A stretch of DNA of 64,000 bases. Source: Mangifera indica. Taxonomy: Eukaryota > Streptophyta > Magnoliopsida > Sapindales > Anacardiaceae. The stretch spans positions 4,030,001-4,094,000 of the forward strand of contig NC_058150.1 in assembly GCF_011075055.1 (NCBI RefSeq), given 5' to 3'. The position numbers and the translations under genes were made by a program. Numbering within the stretch: the first letter of the stretch is position 1; each line of letters starts with the position of its first letter. The notes beneath the pieces are model-generated. The model did no database searches. It was not told the DNA's origin and saw only the letters and a program-made list of their open reading frames with translations. Positions 30,594 through 43,560 of this stretch are shown piece by piece.

Positions 30594-33500
30594 ATGCCTT
30601 CGTGCCTCCTCTCCGTCCGTCCTCCCTGTCCCCTTATCTCCTGCCACCTGTCGACTGACGCAGTGCGCACTCCTCCATCTTCATCTCCCCCTCCTTCCCT
30701 CCCTCTAAACCCTCACGCAACCGCCCTTCCCTCTCTAACGTGCGCCCTTCAATGCCCTCACTTCCAATCGTACGCACCTCTTCTCACTCTTATAGTCTTC
30801 GAAATTTTTTAATTTAACTAATTCATTGAGTTGAAATTTTTCAGGTGCTCCGGTTGCTCGCACGAGTTCAATCTCCACCGTCCGCCCATCGTCGACGAGG
30901 CTGCTGATTTCTTCGAGAGTCTCGGTGTGACAGATTTCACATTCGATAGCTGTAGACTGGTAATTATGTTAAATTATCATTTCTCAATTAAATTCTTGTT
31001 TCACAAATTTTGTTTAAATTAGGGTTTTTGTTAATGCTATTTTTGTTAACAGTACGGATGGAGGTGTCGAGCCAAACTGGCGGTTCGTGGGTCGTCGATG
31101 AGCCCTCTGATTGGGCTGTATCAGGAGGGTACTCATAATGTAGTGGATATTCCTGACTGTAAAGGTTTGTATTATAATTTATTTATTTGTGATTAGAATT
31201 GGGATACTATTTAATGTAATTTTTGTTAATGTTTATGCATCTTTAATGTGTTAATTGAGTAATTAAATTAATTTTGGATGTTAATTTTGCAGCTCATCAT
31301 CCTCGTATTAATGCTGCTGTTGAGCTACTGAGACAAGGTCTTTTTCTTGCTCGAGTATCGGCTTAGACCTTTTTTAAAATATATTATTACCTTGTTAGTT
31401 CCTTTCAAAGTGATTTTCCACCTTCTCCTTCTTCTTCTTGTTTAATTGTTACTTCTTTAATATTAGTAAAGATTAACATCCCTAAAAGTATATTTCTTTG
31501 GTTATTTATGCTGCTCAATGTGTATCTTCAGGAATTAAACAGTTGAATGTTGAGCCTTATGATGAGGATCAGGGGACAGGTGATTTGCGATATGTTCAGG
31601 TGGCTAATGTTGTTAATGTTAACTATACATAGTGAAGATGAATAATTAATTGTTGAAACTGTTGTAATCTTTGACAGTTAAGTCTGATTAAATGACCTGT
31701 TTTTTTGCAGATGGCTGTGACAACGCACAACACATCCATTCCTGCTGCAGAAAGATACAGAAATGGTCACTAAGCACTTTGCCTTTATAGAATTTTGAGT
31801 TTGGACTGTTTGAACTTTGATTGATTCTTTTATGATTAAAGTTACTTGATTTTTATTGTGCTTACAGGCAAAGTACAAGTTACTTTAGTTTGGAATTCAA
31901 GAAATGAGAAATCTCCTAATTCAGACAAATTAGATGCCTTGGCCTATGTGAGTCTGCCACCTTGTTTATCTTTTATTCTGTTCAGAATCTGTCTTTCTCT
32001 TTTTTGTTGTCTTTACTTTATTGCATTTTGCAGTTCTTGTGGAGGAATGGTGGGTCAAGGAGTAATAATCATTATATTCACTCTGTATGGGCCAACTTTC
32101 AGACATCAACTAATAATGTGAGTTCAATGGTATTTTTTTCCTTTCTTTTTAAATAATAATAAGGAGGATTGATGAACCAATAATAAAACTTTTGAATCTG
32201 ATTGTTGATTTGTATTGTTTGTGCATTTATAGATTGTAAAAGAGTGATGATGAAAAATGCTTCTTTTTTTCAGTTTTCTGAATGGGAAACATTTTATTCA
32301 TTGACAGATGATGGTTGTTAATTTAAGAAAATTTTCTGGTTGGCTTGGTGGGTGGCAAATGCTGTTTTGAAGTTTGGTATCATTTGAATTTTGTTTTCTT
32401 TTGCTGGAAGTAACTCTTGACGTAGCAAGCTTATTTATACAATGAAATGTTGAAGAGTATCAATCAGTTATCATAATTTTGGCCTTATCTTGAGCAATTG
32501 TTTGCAATAACATAGGATTAAGTTGAAGTGGCTGTGTTTTGATAACTTGGATGAATTGGTGCCTGCAGCTGCAGGTTTGACATTGTATCCATGGATATTG
32601 ATTGCTGTCCTATCTCAAATGATCTGAATCTTCTGTACTTATCTAAGTTCTGCTGATAATACAGGTCATATTTGGGAACAGATGGAGACATCTTTTAGGA
32701 GAGAATGACTTTTGGGAACATGTTGGAGGTATTGATATATCCTTGGCACCATCCAGTTTTGGTCAAGCAAACACAAGGGTAAGCAAAACTTCATAGTCCA
32801 TCAATGAAGTAAAAGGAAATGCTTGTGAATTTAACTCTTATTAAAAACCAATGATGGAGATAGGGCTGAAAATCATCAAAACATTTATAAATACTGTCCT
32901 TCCATTATACAATTATAAGTGTATGATGTCAGGACTAAACATGCTTGTTCTGAAAGCAGTGAAATGACATTTTAGTATTTTATTTTCTCTACTTGATACT
33001 TAACTTTTTCTCTCCCTTTTGTGTCATTGCTACTCCTGGAGCTCTTTGCAAATCACTATTTTATGATAGCTGGACTTGATAATTAGCAAAACATACCTAG
33101 CCTTATTTTCCTGGGCTTCAAAACTCCATTTTTGATTTTACTTGGTGATATGCACCTTCTACAGGCTTTTGATATCTTGCTACGGAAATTGCAAAAGTAT
33201 GTCCCTTATGGAGCATCTGTCACTGATTTGTATGCAGGAGCTGGTGTGATTGGAATTTCATTGGCTGCCTCAAGAAAATGCAGGTAAGGGCTCAATAATT
33301 TAAATGCTCTGGAATTTGAGTCCCATTCTTATGTCCAAAATCTAAATAGAAGGCATACTAACTCCAATATATGAATTTATGGTTTTTCAGGTCTGTAAAA
33401 TGCGTTGAGATTAACAAAGAGTCAAAGCTGTCTTTTGAGAAGACGATTAGCCGCTTACCCAAATCAGTGGATGGCTGCATTAGCTGGCACAATGCAGACT

Positions 33501-34628
33501 CTTCAATTGTTGGTGCTTAACTTGACAAATTAAATTTATGATCCTATGCATCTTAGAACTGCCCTTAGAATTTCATAATGAAATATTTACAGATTTATTT
33601 CACAAGTTGGTCATAGTTTTGGCAGTATTTTTTCTGGATTAACTTTATATCTGCAAATTCTTCAAACTCTAAATGAAATACAGACAGCTTGCAACTTCTT
33701 AGTTTTTCAGTCAGCTTATACTTGGTTGTGGAATAGTCCAAAATAAACTTAATGATTCATCAACATATTTTGCAGGAACCTCTTTCCTGGCTTGAAGGAT
33801 CAGAAGTGCTTGTTGTTGATCCTCCTAGAAAGGGACTGGATGCATCTCTTCTTGATGCATTACAAACTATCTCATCAGTGGATAGAAAAGCCAAATCTTC
33901 ATCAGAAAGGTAGGACCATTTTCTGGACCCAGACAAATCTGTTCAGTTTCTCCTTGAGAATTTCTGTAATCAATACTTTGCAAATTGTTAACCTATCTTA
34001 TGTCAATTTTCAGTGTATCACTAAAAGTAAAAGAGGAAAAGAGACCTTGGATTTTACGTGCTAGGGAGGCTGCGATTGAGTCCTCTGTTCAAGTTGGAAG
34101 CAAAACAAATTCTGCTGACAGTCAATCACTTCCTCAAACCCTCATTTATATAGGCTGTGGGTGGGAAAGCTTTAAAGAGGTAGTTATGCAATCAAAGCAG
34201 CTACTACTGCAATGTCATGGAATTTTTGGTCATATGTTTTCTGGGCATTCTTAAATTTTACTTCCGATTGTTTTCTTTAGCTAATTGTGCCAAACTACCT
34301 GGCAGGACTGCATTTCATTGTTGTCTAGCAAGAAATGGCATCTGAAGAAAGTCCATGGTTATAATTTCTTCCCTGGCACCCAGAGGTACTCTTGTTTCTG
34401 TGAAAATGTCTTTCCAGTTGCCTCTCGAAACAAGTGAACAGACTATATTTGTTCTTGCTAATCCTTAGGTTATGTACATCCTCCCTTTCTTTTCTTTGCT
34501 TTAAAATTGCATTGATAAGTATTGTGCTTGACAATTGTAGCATTGAAGTTTTGTCTGTCTTTGAGAGAGGTCAAGGACAAGGCCTCAAGAAGAAGAAATC
34601 GGGGAAGAAAAAGAAGAAAAGCATGTGA
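30594..34628 (+). CDS. TrmA/RumA-type RNA (uracil-5-)-methyltransferase, probably plastid-targeted
   Basis: SAM-dependent methyltransferase predicted to make 5-methyluridine in tRNA or rRNA. Fifteen exons: 30594-30769, 30845-30959, 31053-31164, 31293-31337, 31532-31599, 31711-31765, 31868-31947, 32034-32117, 32665-32778, 33165-33283, 33391-33508, 33776-33909, 34014-34179, 34306-34385, 34541-34628 (1554 nt, 517 aa). The first 45 residues are Ser/Pro/Thr-rich and poor in acidic residues, as in chloroplast transit peptides. Cys54, Cys60, Cys63 (C-x5-C-x2-C) and Cys133 match the 4Fe-4S motif of RumA-type enzymes. SAM motif I is VTDLYAGAGVIGISLA (about 302-317). DPPRKGLDASLL begins at Asp377. The catalytic Cys is 455 in LIYIGCGWESFKED, and the general-base Glu is 497 in VLSVFERG. 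The tail is Lys-rich. Start at 30594 is the first in-frame ATG. By position it fits At3g27180 (from memory). Substrate is unknown. Confidence 0.9.
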
Positions 34629-34871
34629 TTAACATTTTCTGTCTGGATTGCACCAAGTTTTGACATGTCCACTTGTTCTTGAGTAACTTTAGAGAAATGG
34701 CAGAAGTTTCTATGCGGGAAAGGTAAATCAATTAGGTGAACTGTAACAGAAGTTCATAACAGGGAAAAAGATGTATAGCATCTTTCTGTTCTTCTGTAAA
34801 ACAATATGTGCTCATTTGATTGAAATACGTATGGAAAGAAACGGTGCAAACTTTTACATCTCTGTTCTTCT

Positions 34872-37800
34872 TCAGTGCCTTTCTGCTTCTCTAGATTTTG
34901 CCAGATAAGGAAAAGCAGCCAAAATGTTGTAAGCCCCTAAATCTTGCCTGGGCAAGATCCCTACCACTGGAGACGCCTGCAAATTCAGCACATTAACTGT
35001 TATTGAAATCAATCAGTATTATTAAATAAGCCACTGGAGGCATCAATTCTACCTAATTAACTTTGAGTACTGGAAAGTACCCATGTGATGATATAAATCA
35101 GAAAAATAACAGGTCCTTAATGTTTGCATAGGGAGATGGATGAACTCACCCCTGCTGCTTCATACTTGGGGATGATGAGCATATGGCGGAGTCCTACTTG
35201 CCGGAAAGGCACTCATGCTTTCTCCACTGACATGCTTTCCATCACCATATACGGAGTAGTATTGGTAAGAGGATGCAAATCAACATACATTTCCATTTCA
35301 TCGCGTGTCACGGAGACTCCCTCTATCTTCCTCTCACTCTCAGCAAGCTCTACCCATGTGAACTTCTCCCTCACTTCCCACTCTGTCCTTTTCTCCAGCA
35401 GGAACCATTTCTTCTTCAGTGCTTGAACAAGGTGAGCTCTCAGGATCAATCCATGCAGCTCTGAGGCCCTAGTGGCTAGTCCTGTTGGTGGCACCACTCC
35501 ATCATCTATTACGGGAAAGGCGTTATGTGTTGTATTTTTCGGTACTTCAACAATGCGGGACACCTTCTCTATTCGAGAAAGGGTAATCACTTGTGGCTTG
35601 GCATCAGCAAGCTCTCCAACTGTGAGATTTCTCATCCATGTCTCTGGATTTGCATCCAAGAAAGGTAGGCCTTTCAGTTCCAATATGATTTCGTATATGC
35701 TTGGATTGAAGCTGTCTCCAACCTATCAGAAGAACAAGAAGAACAATCATTGTCATTGGAAGTAACAGAAGATTGTTGGTTAGTTCTAGGAATATTACAC
35801 AAAGTGAGACAGTCATCCTCATTGAGCCAGCCATTAGGGAGGCAGCACCAAGAACAGCATAGAGCCCCTGGTCAATCTTGGTATAGGATCCCATGGCAAT
35901 GCCAAGCAGACAGCCATAGGCTGACCCCATCAAAATGATAGGGAGGAAGAGCCCAGAAGGCACAGCAATGCCAAGGGTAAAAAGTCCTAAGATGCAATAC
36001 AGTGCAAAGAAAATTAGGAGAGAAGTTATGTGAAATTCAGTTGTTGTATTTGAGGAGGACATGTTTCGGACAGCATCATCATTGGTAGTGAGGAGAAGAG
36101 TAGCTAGGTCATTGTAATAGCCATCTGGGCAGTTGATTTGCTTGAAGTTTCGGGATCGTCCATTTGTGGGGCAGGTTTCGGAAACGGAGGGATTGCGGGC
36201 TTTGGCAAGAAATGGGAGACAATATAGGCACACTGAAGTGAAGAGTGAGACAGAGAGACTAAGCAGTAGCTTTTGTATTTTTCCCTTCCTGCAATATAAC
36301 AAAAAGCAATCAATTCAGCATTTGGACCAAAAAATCAATTCAATAGAACTGAATGAGAAAGTTTGATTCAGTTGCTTACTGATTGATTAATGAGACTGTA
36401 AAGTCGGAGGACTTTGTGCAGAAAATGGTTGTAGAGGCTTCCCAAAACTCCACCAATAATGCCAATGACAGTTACAGGGATGATGTCCATTACAAGATAT
36501 CTAAATTTAACATTGCTCACATCAAACATGATGAGTCCCCCTGTGCCAAAGAGCCCGCATATTCCAGAATTGCAAATTTCAATGAAAGCCCTGAGCACCA
36601 CCACCACTACTGCTGTACTAAAGAAAGTTCTCCAAAGAAGGGCACTTCTCCACCATGTGGCCACCTCTTCAAGAGCAAACAAAACACCAACCACTGGCTC
36701 CCAGAAAGCTGCACATACGCCTGAGGATGCACGGCAGGTGATGAGATCACGCCGGTCTTGATCATTGTTGAAATAGCGAATCCAACTCCATTTTATACGG
36801 TAGTTATCAGGCCCCCCTCGAGCCAGTAATGAAGCAATGCAAGTGCCAATATGCACCAGAGGCCCTTCTTTTCCTAAATCTAGTCCTGCCGAGACTGCTC
36901 CAATGCTTCCAATGATCTGCATTCACATTAAATTATCATAATACCTTAATTCTTAGAAAATTTGGGTTAATATTAATTATCATTTTGGTTTAATAAATTG
37001 TATAATTAAATAGTGATCAATAAAGATAAACTCAATACAAGTTATAATTTGAATAAACAATATTAAGTTTACTCGACTTTGAGGATTTAATAACTTACTA
37101 TATATTAGTTATGTCTTATTTGCGAAACTCATATAACATAGTTTTATTTATTGAAAACTGTTATTTAAAGAGATTTTAAGAGCGGAGCGGAAAAACTATC
37201 ATTTCAATGTAAATAATTTTAATAGGTTATGAATTTAAAATACATGATATTTCAAGTATTCTATAATATTAAAGTTTTCAATTCAATATTTTATAATTTA
37301 AACGTATATCCAATAAAATTAATATCAAATAACTAGATTTTGTTCATGAGATTAAATCTTACATTAATTACTTGAATTCAAGAGACAACTTATTTCCATA
37401 TTAAATTTTTTTAGAACTTTCTCACCTATTCTATTCTTCTCCTAGGACCATTTCCGAAGGTGCAGTAGTCTGCAATAAATGTCTACTTGAAATCTAATAA
37501 GACAGAGAAGAGGACCAGGTTTATGATTTGAGTGTCGTTTTCAGAATAGAAATCACCCCACTGTGGAAATCTAACTCTAACCCAATCAAATCCGCTGTAA
37601 AAATCTGCACCTACATGAAATTCTTCACTAAACCAAGCCATAAGAAGTAAATAGAACTAACCTTAACAATCAATGATGTAGCACCAAACATTTTTGGAGT
37701 GTCAACTCCATTAAGATAAGCTTTAATTTCAGGAATTCCGGGACCAGCTGCAGTTGGTGCAAAAAATACACAGAGAACACAAGCACTCAACGTTAGAAAA

Positions 37801-38377
37801 AAATTGGTCCCTGTGAAAAAGATGAACCCTGCTATGTATCTGCCATCATCACAAAAAAGGGAAAGTTCAGAGCTCATGTTAAAGGTAAGTTCATAAGTTT
37901 CTGTAACATATACCTGTCCTTCTGTATAAAGTTTACAACAGCAAGAAGCTTGTATCCAGCAATGTTCTCAACTGCAAGATTGATGAGGGTGGCAATTAAG
38001 CCTGTTAACAATCCAACAAGGCATGCCAGTGCCCATTTCAAGAATATATACTGCAACACCTGTGCTTTTGATCTTCTTCTCAGTCATGCTTGAAGAGATC
38101 ATTCTCATTGATCCTGTTATTCAGAGGAGACTAAAATTAGAAAAAGAGAAGGAGAAGGAATAGAAGATTTAATTATAAGTTATTACTCATGGTTCAGGCT
38201 TTCTATATGGGACACTTTGGCTCCAACCAGGGCAAGTGGATTTGAAGATAACGTTCTGGTTCTTTTCAGGAGGGGTTGATGTAATGAGTTGCCCTCCGGG
38301 TCTGTTTTTACTTCGTTAGCTTCAGCTTCCATGTGGGCTGGTGTTGCCTTTTCCATTTGACTGGAATCTTCCTCCAT
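34872..38377 (-). pseudogene. CLC-b-like anion/nitrate channel pseudogene
   Basis: Almost full-length relic of a plant vacuolar CLC anion transporter. Exons in coding order: 38377-38187, 38113-37914, 37839-37662, 36916-36380, about 36291-35722 (fused over a lost intron), ending 35168, then 34973-34872. Diagnostic motifs survive: GPGIPEIKAYL (the Pro linked to nitrate preference in AtCLCa), the gating Glu in GKEGPLVH, FALEEVATWW, GLFLPIILMGSAYG and two CBS-like halves. Lesions: a missing base in the Trp codon of FKHDW near 38081; an extra ATCA at the exon-4 donor (36380-36387); a deletion fusing exon and intron at 35722-35747, which removes the IAKT codons and shifts frame; and an in-frame TGA at 35213-35215. 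Four independent defects argue for a true pseudogene rather than one sequencing error. Corresponds to At3g27170 (CLC-b) by order (from memory). Convergent with the methyltransferase gene. Confidence 0.85.
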
Positions 38378-41300
38378 TTATGCACTCATACGTTTCAGTT
38401 GAGGCTCCGACCTTGTTGATTTTAGATTGGAAGACAGTGAATCAACTTTTTCTTTTCCTGGAATTTCTTGTTTGTAATGTCTATTATATTCTGCCCACAC
38501 TCTTTAATTTGTCTCAATAATAGGCCTAATGATACTTCTCACCGAAGCGACGATTTGAAAAATCTATTTATCAATCCGTCATTAACTTTCGGTAAAAAAA
38601 AATAATTATGTGAACGGATAAAAAAATAATTTTACACGGAAATGAAAAAGGCAAAATGACCTTCCACTGCCACTTACAAAATTTTTGGAAAATCAGCCCA
38701 CACATCAGAAATCAATTCAGCCAACACCCATGCAACCTGCAGCCAAGCAGTTGGAAATCAATTCAGCTGTCTTAAAGACTTAATTTTCCTTTTTGTTTCT
38801 GACCTGAAAATTCCATTCTTTTGACTCAAAATGAACTTGGTGGTGGAGGATTTGCTGGGGAAACAGCCATTGGTGGTGAAAGGGAATTCTTTGGTGGAGT
38901 AAATGCTAAAACTTTTGGGTGGAATAGATATTAGTGGTGGTGGAGACGATGAGTTTGATGCTTCTCGTGGTAGTGGAAGTGAACTTGTCGATGGATCAAA
39001 GTTGGTGGTGATACGGGTAAAATGGATTGTTGAAAATGGTGGGGAGGATATGTAATGTAAGAACTTGTGAAATTTTTGAATCCATTTCAGTTCTGCATAA
39101 AATTTTCATACGATCAACAGGCTAATACAATTTTTCTTTTTTTGGTAAAGTCGATCTTATTTTAGCCAGATAATTATTTCGAATTGAATCAATCATATCA
39201 CATAAGTAAAATCTGGATACAATGATCAACTCCACATCCAAAGATCAGCTAATACATTATTTTTCTCCATTGGATTCTTGTTGCTCTGGGAAACAATGTC
39301 AATAATAATGAAAATGCAAGTCTTTATTATCAGAAATTTCGCTGCTTGCTTTGGCTCCATGCGTTCACACACCTGTGCAGTCTGACAGATAAGCTGTACC
39401 CTCTTGCCCACTCGTCCCAGTGAGTCGCTTGCACAAATCTGATCGGATGATCTTGCAAAGATCAACGGTAGACAGAAAACCGGCTCTTCGGATTACTCAA
39501 GAGCCGCCTTATCCGTTTATATTATAATGTATAATGATTTTCTGGTAATACTGGAATTTTCATAGGCATATCAACATCAAATTTGTTTTGGTTCCACTTT
39601 CTCCATGATCAGAAGCTTGAAGCTTATTGATAGAACTAGAATTCCACTTGAATCTGGATTAATCTAAATATGGGATTGCTTGGTACGCACTGCATTGCTC
39701 CTATTTAATATATTATCCCAGAAAGGATTGGTTGGTCAATGCCAGGAGAGAGAAGTGTTGTTCATAGATATAAAAAATGGTAATAATAAAGGTTGAAGTA
39801 TTGAAAACTCTTTCTAAGAGACATGGAATTATCAAAATTTCTCAATTCAAATATATATATATATAAATTTCATAAAAGACTAATAAAATAAAAGCTGGGA
39901 TTGCTATTTGGGATCTTGATTTTTGACTATAAATCCATGTAAAGCCTTTGGGGTTAATTTTGTTACATTTAAAACCTTTGTATTTGTTGAGTCAAGGTTT
40001 TAAGAATCGAATTAGATTAATACTCATTTTGAGGTCTAGTTTGAATGAATCGATCAGACTGTTTTGACCGACTGACAAACCGCATTTTCAGTTTTGTGTA
40101 AAAGTTGAATTACTTCACATGAACAAAAGAATATTTCATCTTCCGAATGAGTTGTTTAAGAATGGATTTGAAGGATTTTTTTGAGAGTAAAGCTTACTTA
40201 GTACAAGCATTTTCCTTTTTTAGAATTATAATGGGATTGCAGGGCATCAAATTTCATTATGCACCCAACTTGACATTGTTTGCAGAGAAAAATGGTGTCG
40301 AGAACAATAAAGTCTCCTTATTTCGGATGGTAATGCTCATAATACTTAGTCCTTTCACACAACTTATCCAAACCTAGACAAAAGAGATTGCCAAAACAAA
40401 GCATTTTGTCAAATGATAATTCAAATAACAAAATAGTAGAATGTCAAATATGACAACATATTAAAATTAAATTATTCACTTATTTAATAGAATGATTGTA
40501 GAACTAATCATTGAAATTACCAAAAAAAAAAAAGATGATTGATAGGCCCTAAATGATACTCTTCATCAGGGAACTTGCTAATGATATGTTACGCGATTTT
40601 TAAACTGGCTATTGTAAAATTTTGGAAGCCCTTTGTATTTTTTTTATTTCTTTAGCAGGTGTCGAGCAATGCTGTATTAAGAAGAGTAGCAATGCTAGAT
40701 CGATCGTCATATTGACCATTGTTGATCACAATTGGTCACGTCCCGGCTTTATCCTTGATCTCTTCCTGGAAAGCTTTTGTATTGGCAACGGAACTAAATA
40801 TTTTGCGAATCACTTGGTGTGGTTATAGTTGCTCTGGGTAGCAGGGCTTTTCAGTATTGCAACAACATTCGCCCCCATTGCTTCTTCCTCACCACCAACA
40901 CTATGCCATGACCCGAAGTTGCTGCTTGAAGATTGGAGACACTTCGTGGCACTCTGCAGGAAAAAACTAGTTTGGGAGGATCATCGTTTACATGGAGAGC
41001 TCCAAGCAAATGCAAGGGATGAAGAGGCTACCCTAAGTTACCTTGAGGGAATAGGCTACTGTAAAATGAAATACAGATCACACAAAACATAAGATTGTAT
41101 CAGTTCTTTGGTATTAGAAATAAAATGTCTTCCTCACAAGATTCTACTCGATATGGTAACTGCTTTCTTGTAAAATTCTACCTAAAAAGACTCAAGCTTC
41201 AAGGCATGTTTTGTTCACTAAAAAGATTTCAAAGTTTTTGGAAGGTTGACAGAACTATTTCATTGTATTTCCATGTCCGTTTGTGCAACAGTTTTAGGTT

Positions 41301-41814
41301 TCCCCCTCCAGAGATATAATTAGCATTTGTAATACCAATCTGCTAAAGCACTAGGCCACCAAGATGCTAATCCTAAATTCTCTCTTTGTCAGAGAAAGTT
41401 TAGCTCTAACAATACTCCCATATCATACTAACCGTCATAATTCAAATTTCATGATATCTCTAATATCATCTAAACCATACTGAGCTCACATATACAGGAA
41501 AGAACTTAAACTGCACAAAGATAATTCCAGGGCATGGTTAAAGTTCCCATAAAAGAGTCAAGAAAAATTTAGTACAGCTATCTCAGCTAGCTGCTATCCA
41601 AGAACCAAACCAGAGTATCAACTGAGCTTCTATAAGTTTAAGGCAAAAAGATTTTCAAGCAAAAGAAATCATTACTTTGCATTAAAAAAAATTACAAGCC
41701 ACTGAGTCAATCAAACAACAGAGTTAACTTAATGCAACTTACAAGAATCAAAAGCCTCTCAAAATCAAATTCACAGCGGATGGTCCTACTGATACAATAC
41801 AAAGTCAAATGCAG
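38378..41814. other. Intergenic region with no convincing gene
   Basis: The first 100-200 bases are the former CLC-b promoter. At 38690-38780 the phrase GAAATCAATTCAGC occurs twice 60 bases apart. At 38830-39050 there is a G-rich, TGGTGG-rich segment without a long frame. Open frames at 39226-39465, 40147-40377 and 40622-41319 lack any recognisable domain. Sequence around 41340-41814 is probably 3' flank or UTR of bS21c. The region may include decayed transposon sequence that I cannot classify. Confidence 0.4.
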
Positions 41815-42995
41815 TTAAAAAGGAATGTCTCCTTCTGGCAGCTCCCAGTTATCTTCTTCTTCTTCTTCCTTCTTGTTTGCTGATAGTTCTTGCTTGTTCT
41901 GTGAAGAAAATCTTGCTGCTGGGCGCCTGCTCAGGTGGTGCAAAAATTAGTAAATGATCACTTCGAAATCAATTTAACAGATAAACAGGCAAAAGGAATT
42001 CCTCATGAGCATCCCCTATAAACCCACTAATAACCACAAGAATTACATAATATCACTTTATTATAATATGTAAAATCTATCTAATTTCTGTACATTGTAA
42101 ACTCTTCAGACTGGCATCTCAAAGACACTAATAATATCATAAAGATTTAAGTACACTTCAAATTTTCGCTAATCAATTAGTAGTTAATACAGATATCAGC
42201 AGCACCTTGCAATTTAAAGAACCAGCAGCTTCATAGTAAATGAACACACAAAAACACAGGCATAATTACAACAAACAGTAAACACAAAAACCAGCAGTTT
42301 CCACAAGCTAGCTCAGACAAAACAATGAAAGATACTAACAAAACCAATACCTCTTTTCTCATAAGCATTTATTTGGAACCCAAACCGAAATATGGGAAAA
42401 ATGATCACTTAATTGAGCGACATTCAGAGGTATATGACAACAAATTCGACAAGTTAACAACTTGTCTCAGCTGACCAGAATTTCAGAAAACATAAAATAA
42501 AAAACAAATCTTCCTTGCCCTTTCTTTATCAAAAAATTATAGAAGAAATATAGAATCAAAGGCAAACCTTTTACGATTACGCTTAGCAGCCTCACGCGAC
42601 TTTCGCTTCTTCTCATCTTGCTTATTCTCATGAAACCTCCTTCTTTTGCACTCTTGAATGATTCCAGCCCTCATAACCTCTCTTCTAAACCTATTCAGCA
42701 GCCTTTCCTCAGGTTCATTCTCGTCGACAATCACCTGAACATTGTAGGCGGATTTAAAGAATAGGGTATTTGCATACGCGAGAGAAGGGCATATAACTGA
42801 GGCCACAGTTGATAAGTGTGAAGAAGACGAATTATGACTCTCTTGAGCCACCTTTGAAACCAAAGCGCCTTTGGGTTTTTGTGGGTTAGAAACAATGTTA
42901 GAAGAGAGAGAGAGGTGGGAGGGCGGTAGTTGAGCTTTGGGTGGTGGGTTTGAGGGTAAGATGAAGGAGAATAAGTTGGAGAGTGCGGTCGCCAT
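41815..42995 (-). CDS. GHS1: Plastid 30S ribosomal protein bS21c (GHS1-like)
   Basis: Nuclear gene for the small-subunit protein bS21 of chloroplast ribosomes. Two exons, 42995-42568 and 41926-41815 (540 nt, 179 aa). The N-terminal 60 or so residues are Ser/Pro-rich with few acidic residues, a chloroplast transit peptide. The bS21 core follows: YNVQVIVDENEPEERLLNRF, then RREVMRAGIIQECKRRR and the basic helix ENKQDEKKRKSREAAKRNRK. The second exon adds a plant-specific acidic tail (KKEEEEEDNWELPEGDIPF). The bacterial protein is about 70 aa; the plastid form is longer at both ends. In Arabidopsis this is GLUCOSE HYPERSENSITIVE 1 (At3g27160), next to CLC-b, as here (from memory). The start at 42995 is the first ATG and encodes MATALSNLF, typical of plastid precursors. 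Confidence 0.93.
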
Positions 42996-43429
42996 TGTTG
43001 ATTACCGGTTATGCTTTGTGTTGTAGATTTGTGGATTTTGTTTGCTGGCTTTTAGGTGGCCCTATCTTGATCGGTTTCAGTCATCGCCCATGGGTTCTCT
43101 TCTCATTATCAAATGGGCCTTATAATTAGACCTACGTTTCACTGGAACCACCAGAATACGGAGAATAAAATGTTATATTATATGTATAAATAAATTTATA
43201 TAATTTGATATAATATTATTTAAAATTTTAAAATAAAGTTAAAATTATAATTTCATCTTTCAATTATAATTTATTTTTTTAATTTACATAATTTATATAT
43301 ATAAAAAAAATTATATTCAATTACAAAATAATAATAAAAATTACTTGTTTTAGATAAGAAACCATTTTAAGGATTGTTAAAGGAAACTCTTAGTCTCATC
43401 TACAAGAAGAAATAGTTAGAGTTAATTTT

Positions 43430-43560
43430 ATCAATAAAAATATTATATATATATATATATATATATAATTTAATAATTTTAAATTAATAATAAAATAATA
43501 ATTAATTATATATCGATAGATTTATACATATATATTAAAAATCGATATATATAATATAAA
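43430..43560. repeat. AT-rich dispersed element, family A copy 9, with (TA)n tract
   Basis: A (TA)n run of about 24 bases (about 43444-43468) is followed by the inverted core AATTTTAAATTAATAATAAA and AATAATTAATTATATATCG. The microsatellite seems to have grown inside the element. Confidence 0.4.

Noticed and set aside
38180..38377. Treating CLC-b exon 1 as a separate small gene
   Set aside because: It ends in a proper donor site (CATGA|GTAATA) that joins in frame to INENDLFKHD of exon 2, so it is the true N-terminus of the channel gene.
39226..39465. Minus-strand frame of 79 codons with Cys residues
   Set aside because: No signal peptide, no family resemblance and no flanking gene structure.
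40622..41319. Three successive open frames of 68-87 codons on the plus strand
   Set aside because: They are in different frames, show no recognisable domain, and have no splice sites that join them into a family I know. They could be an old relic, but I cannot name one.
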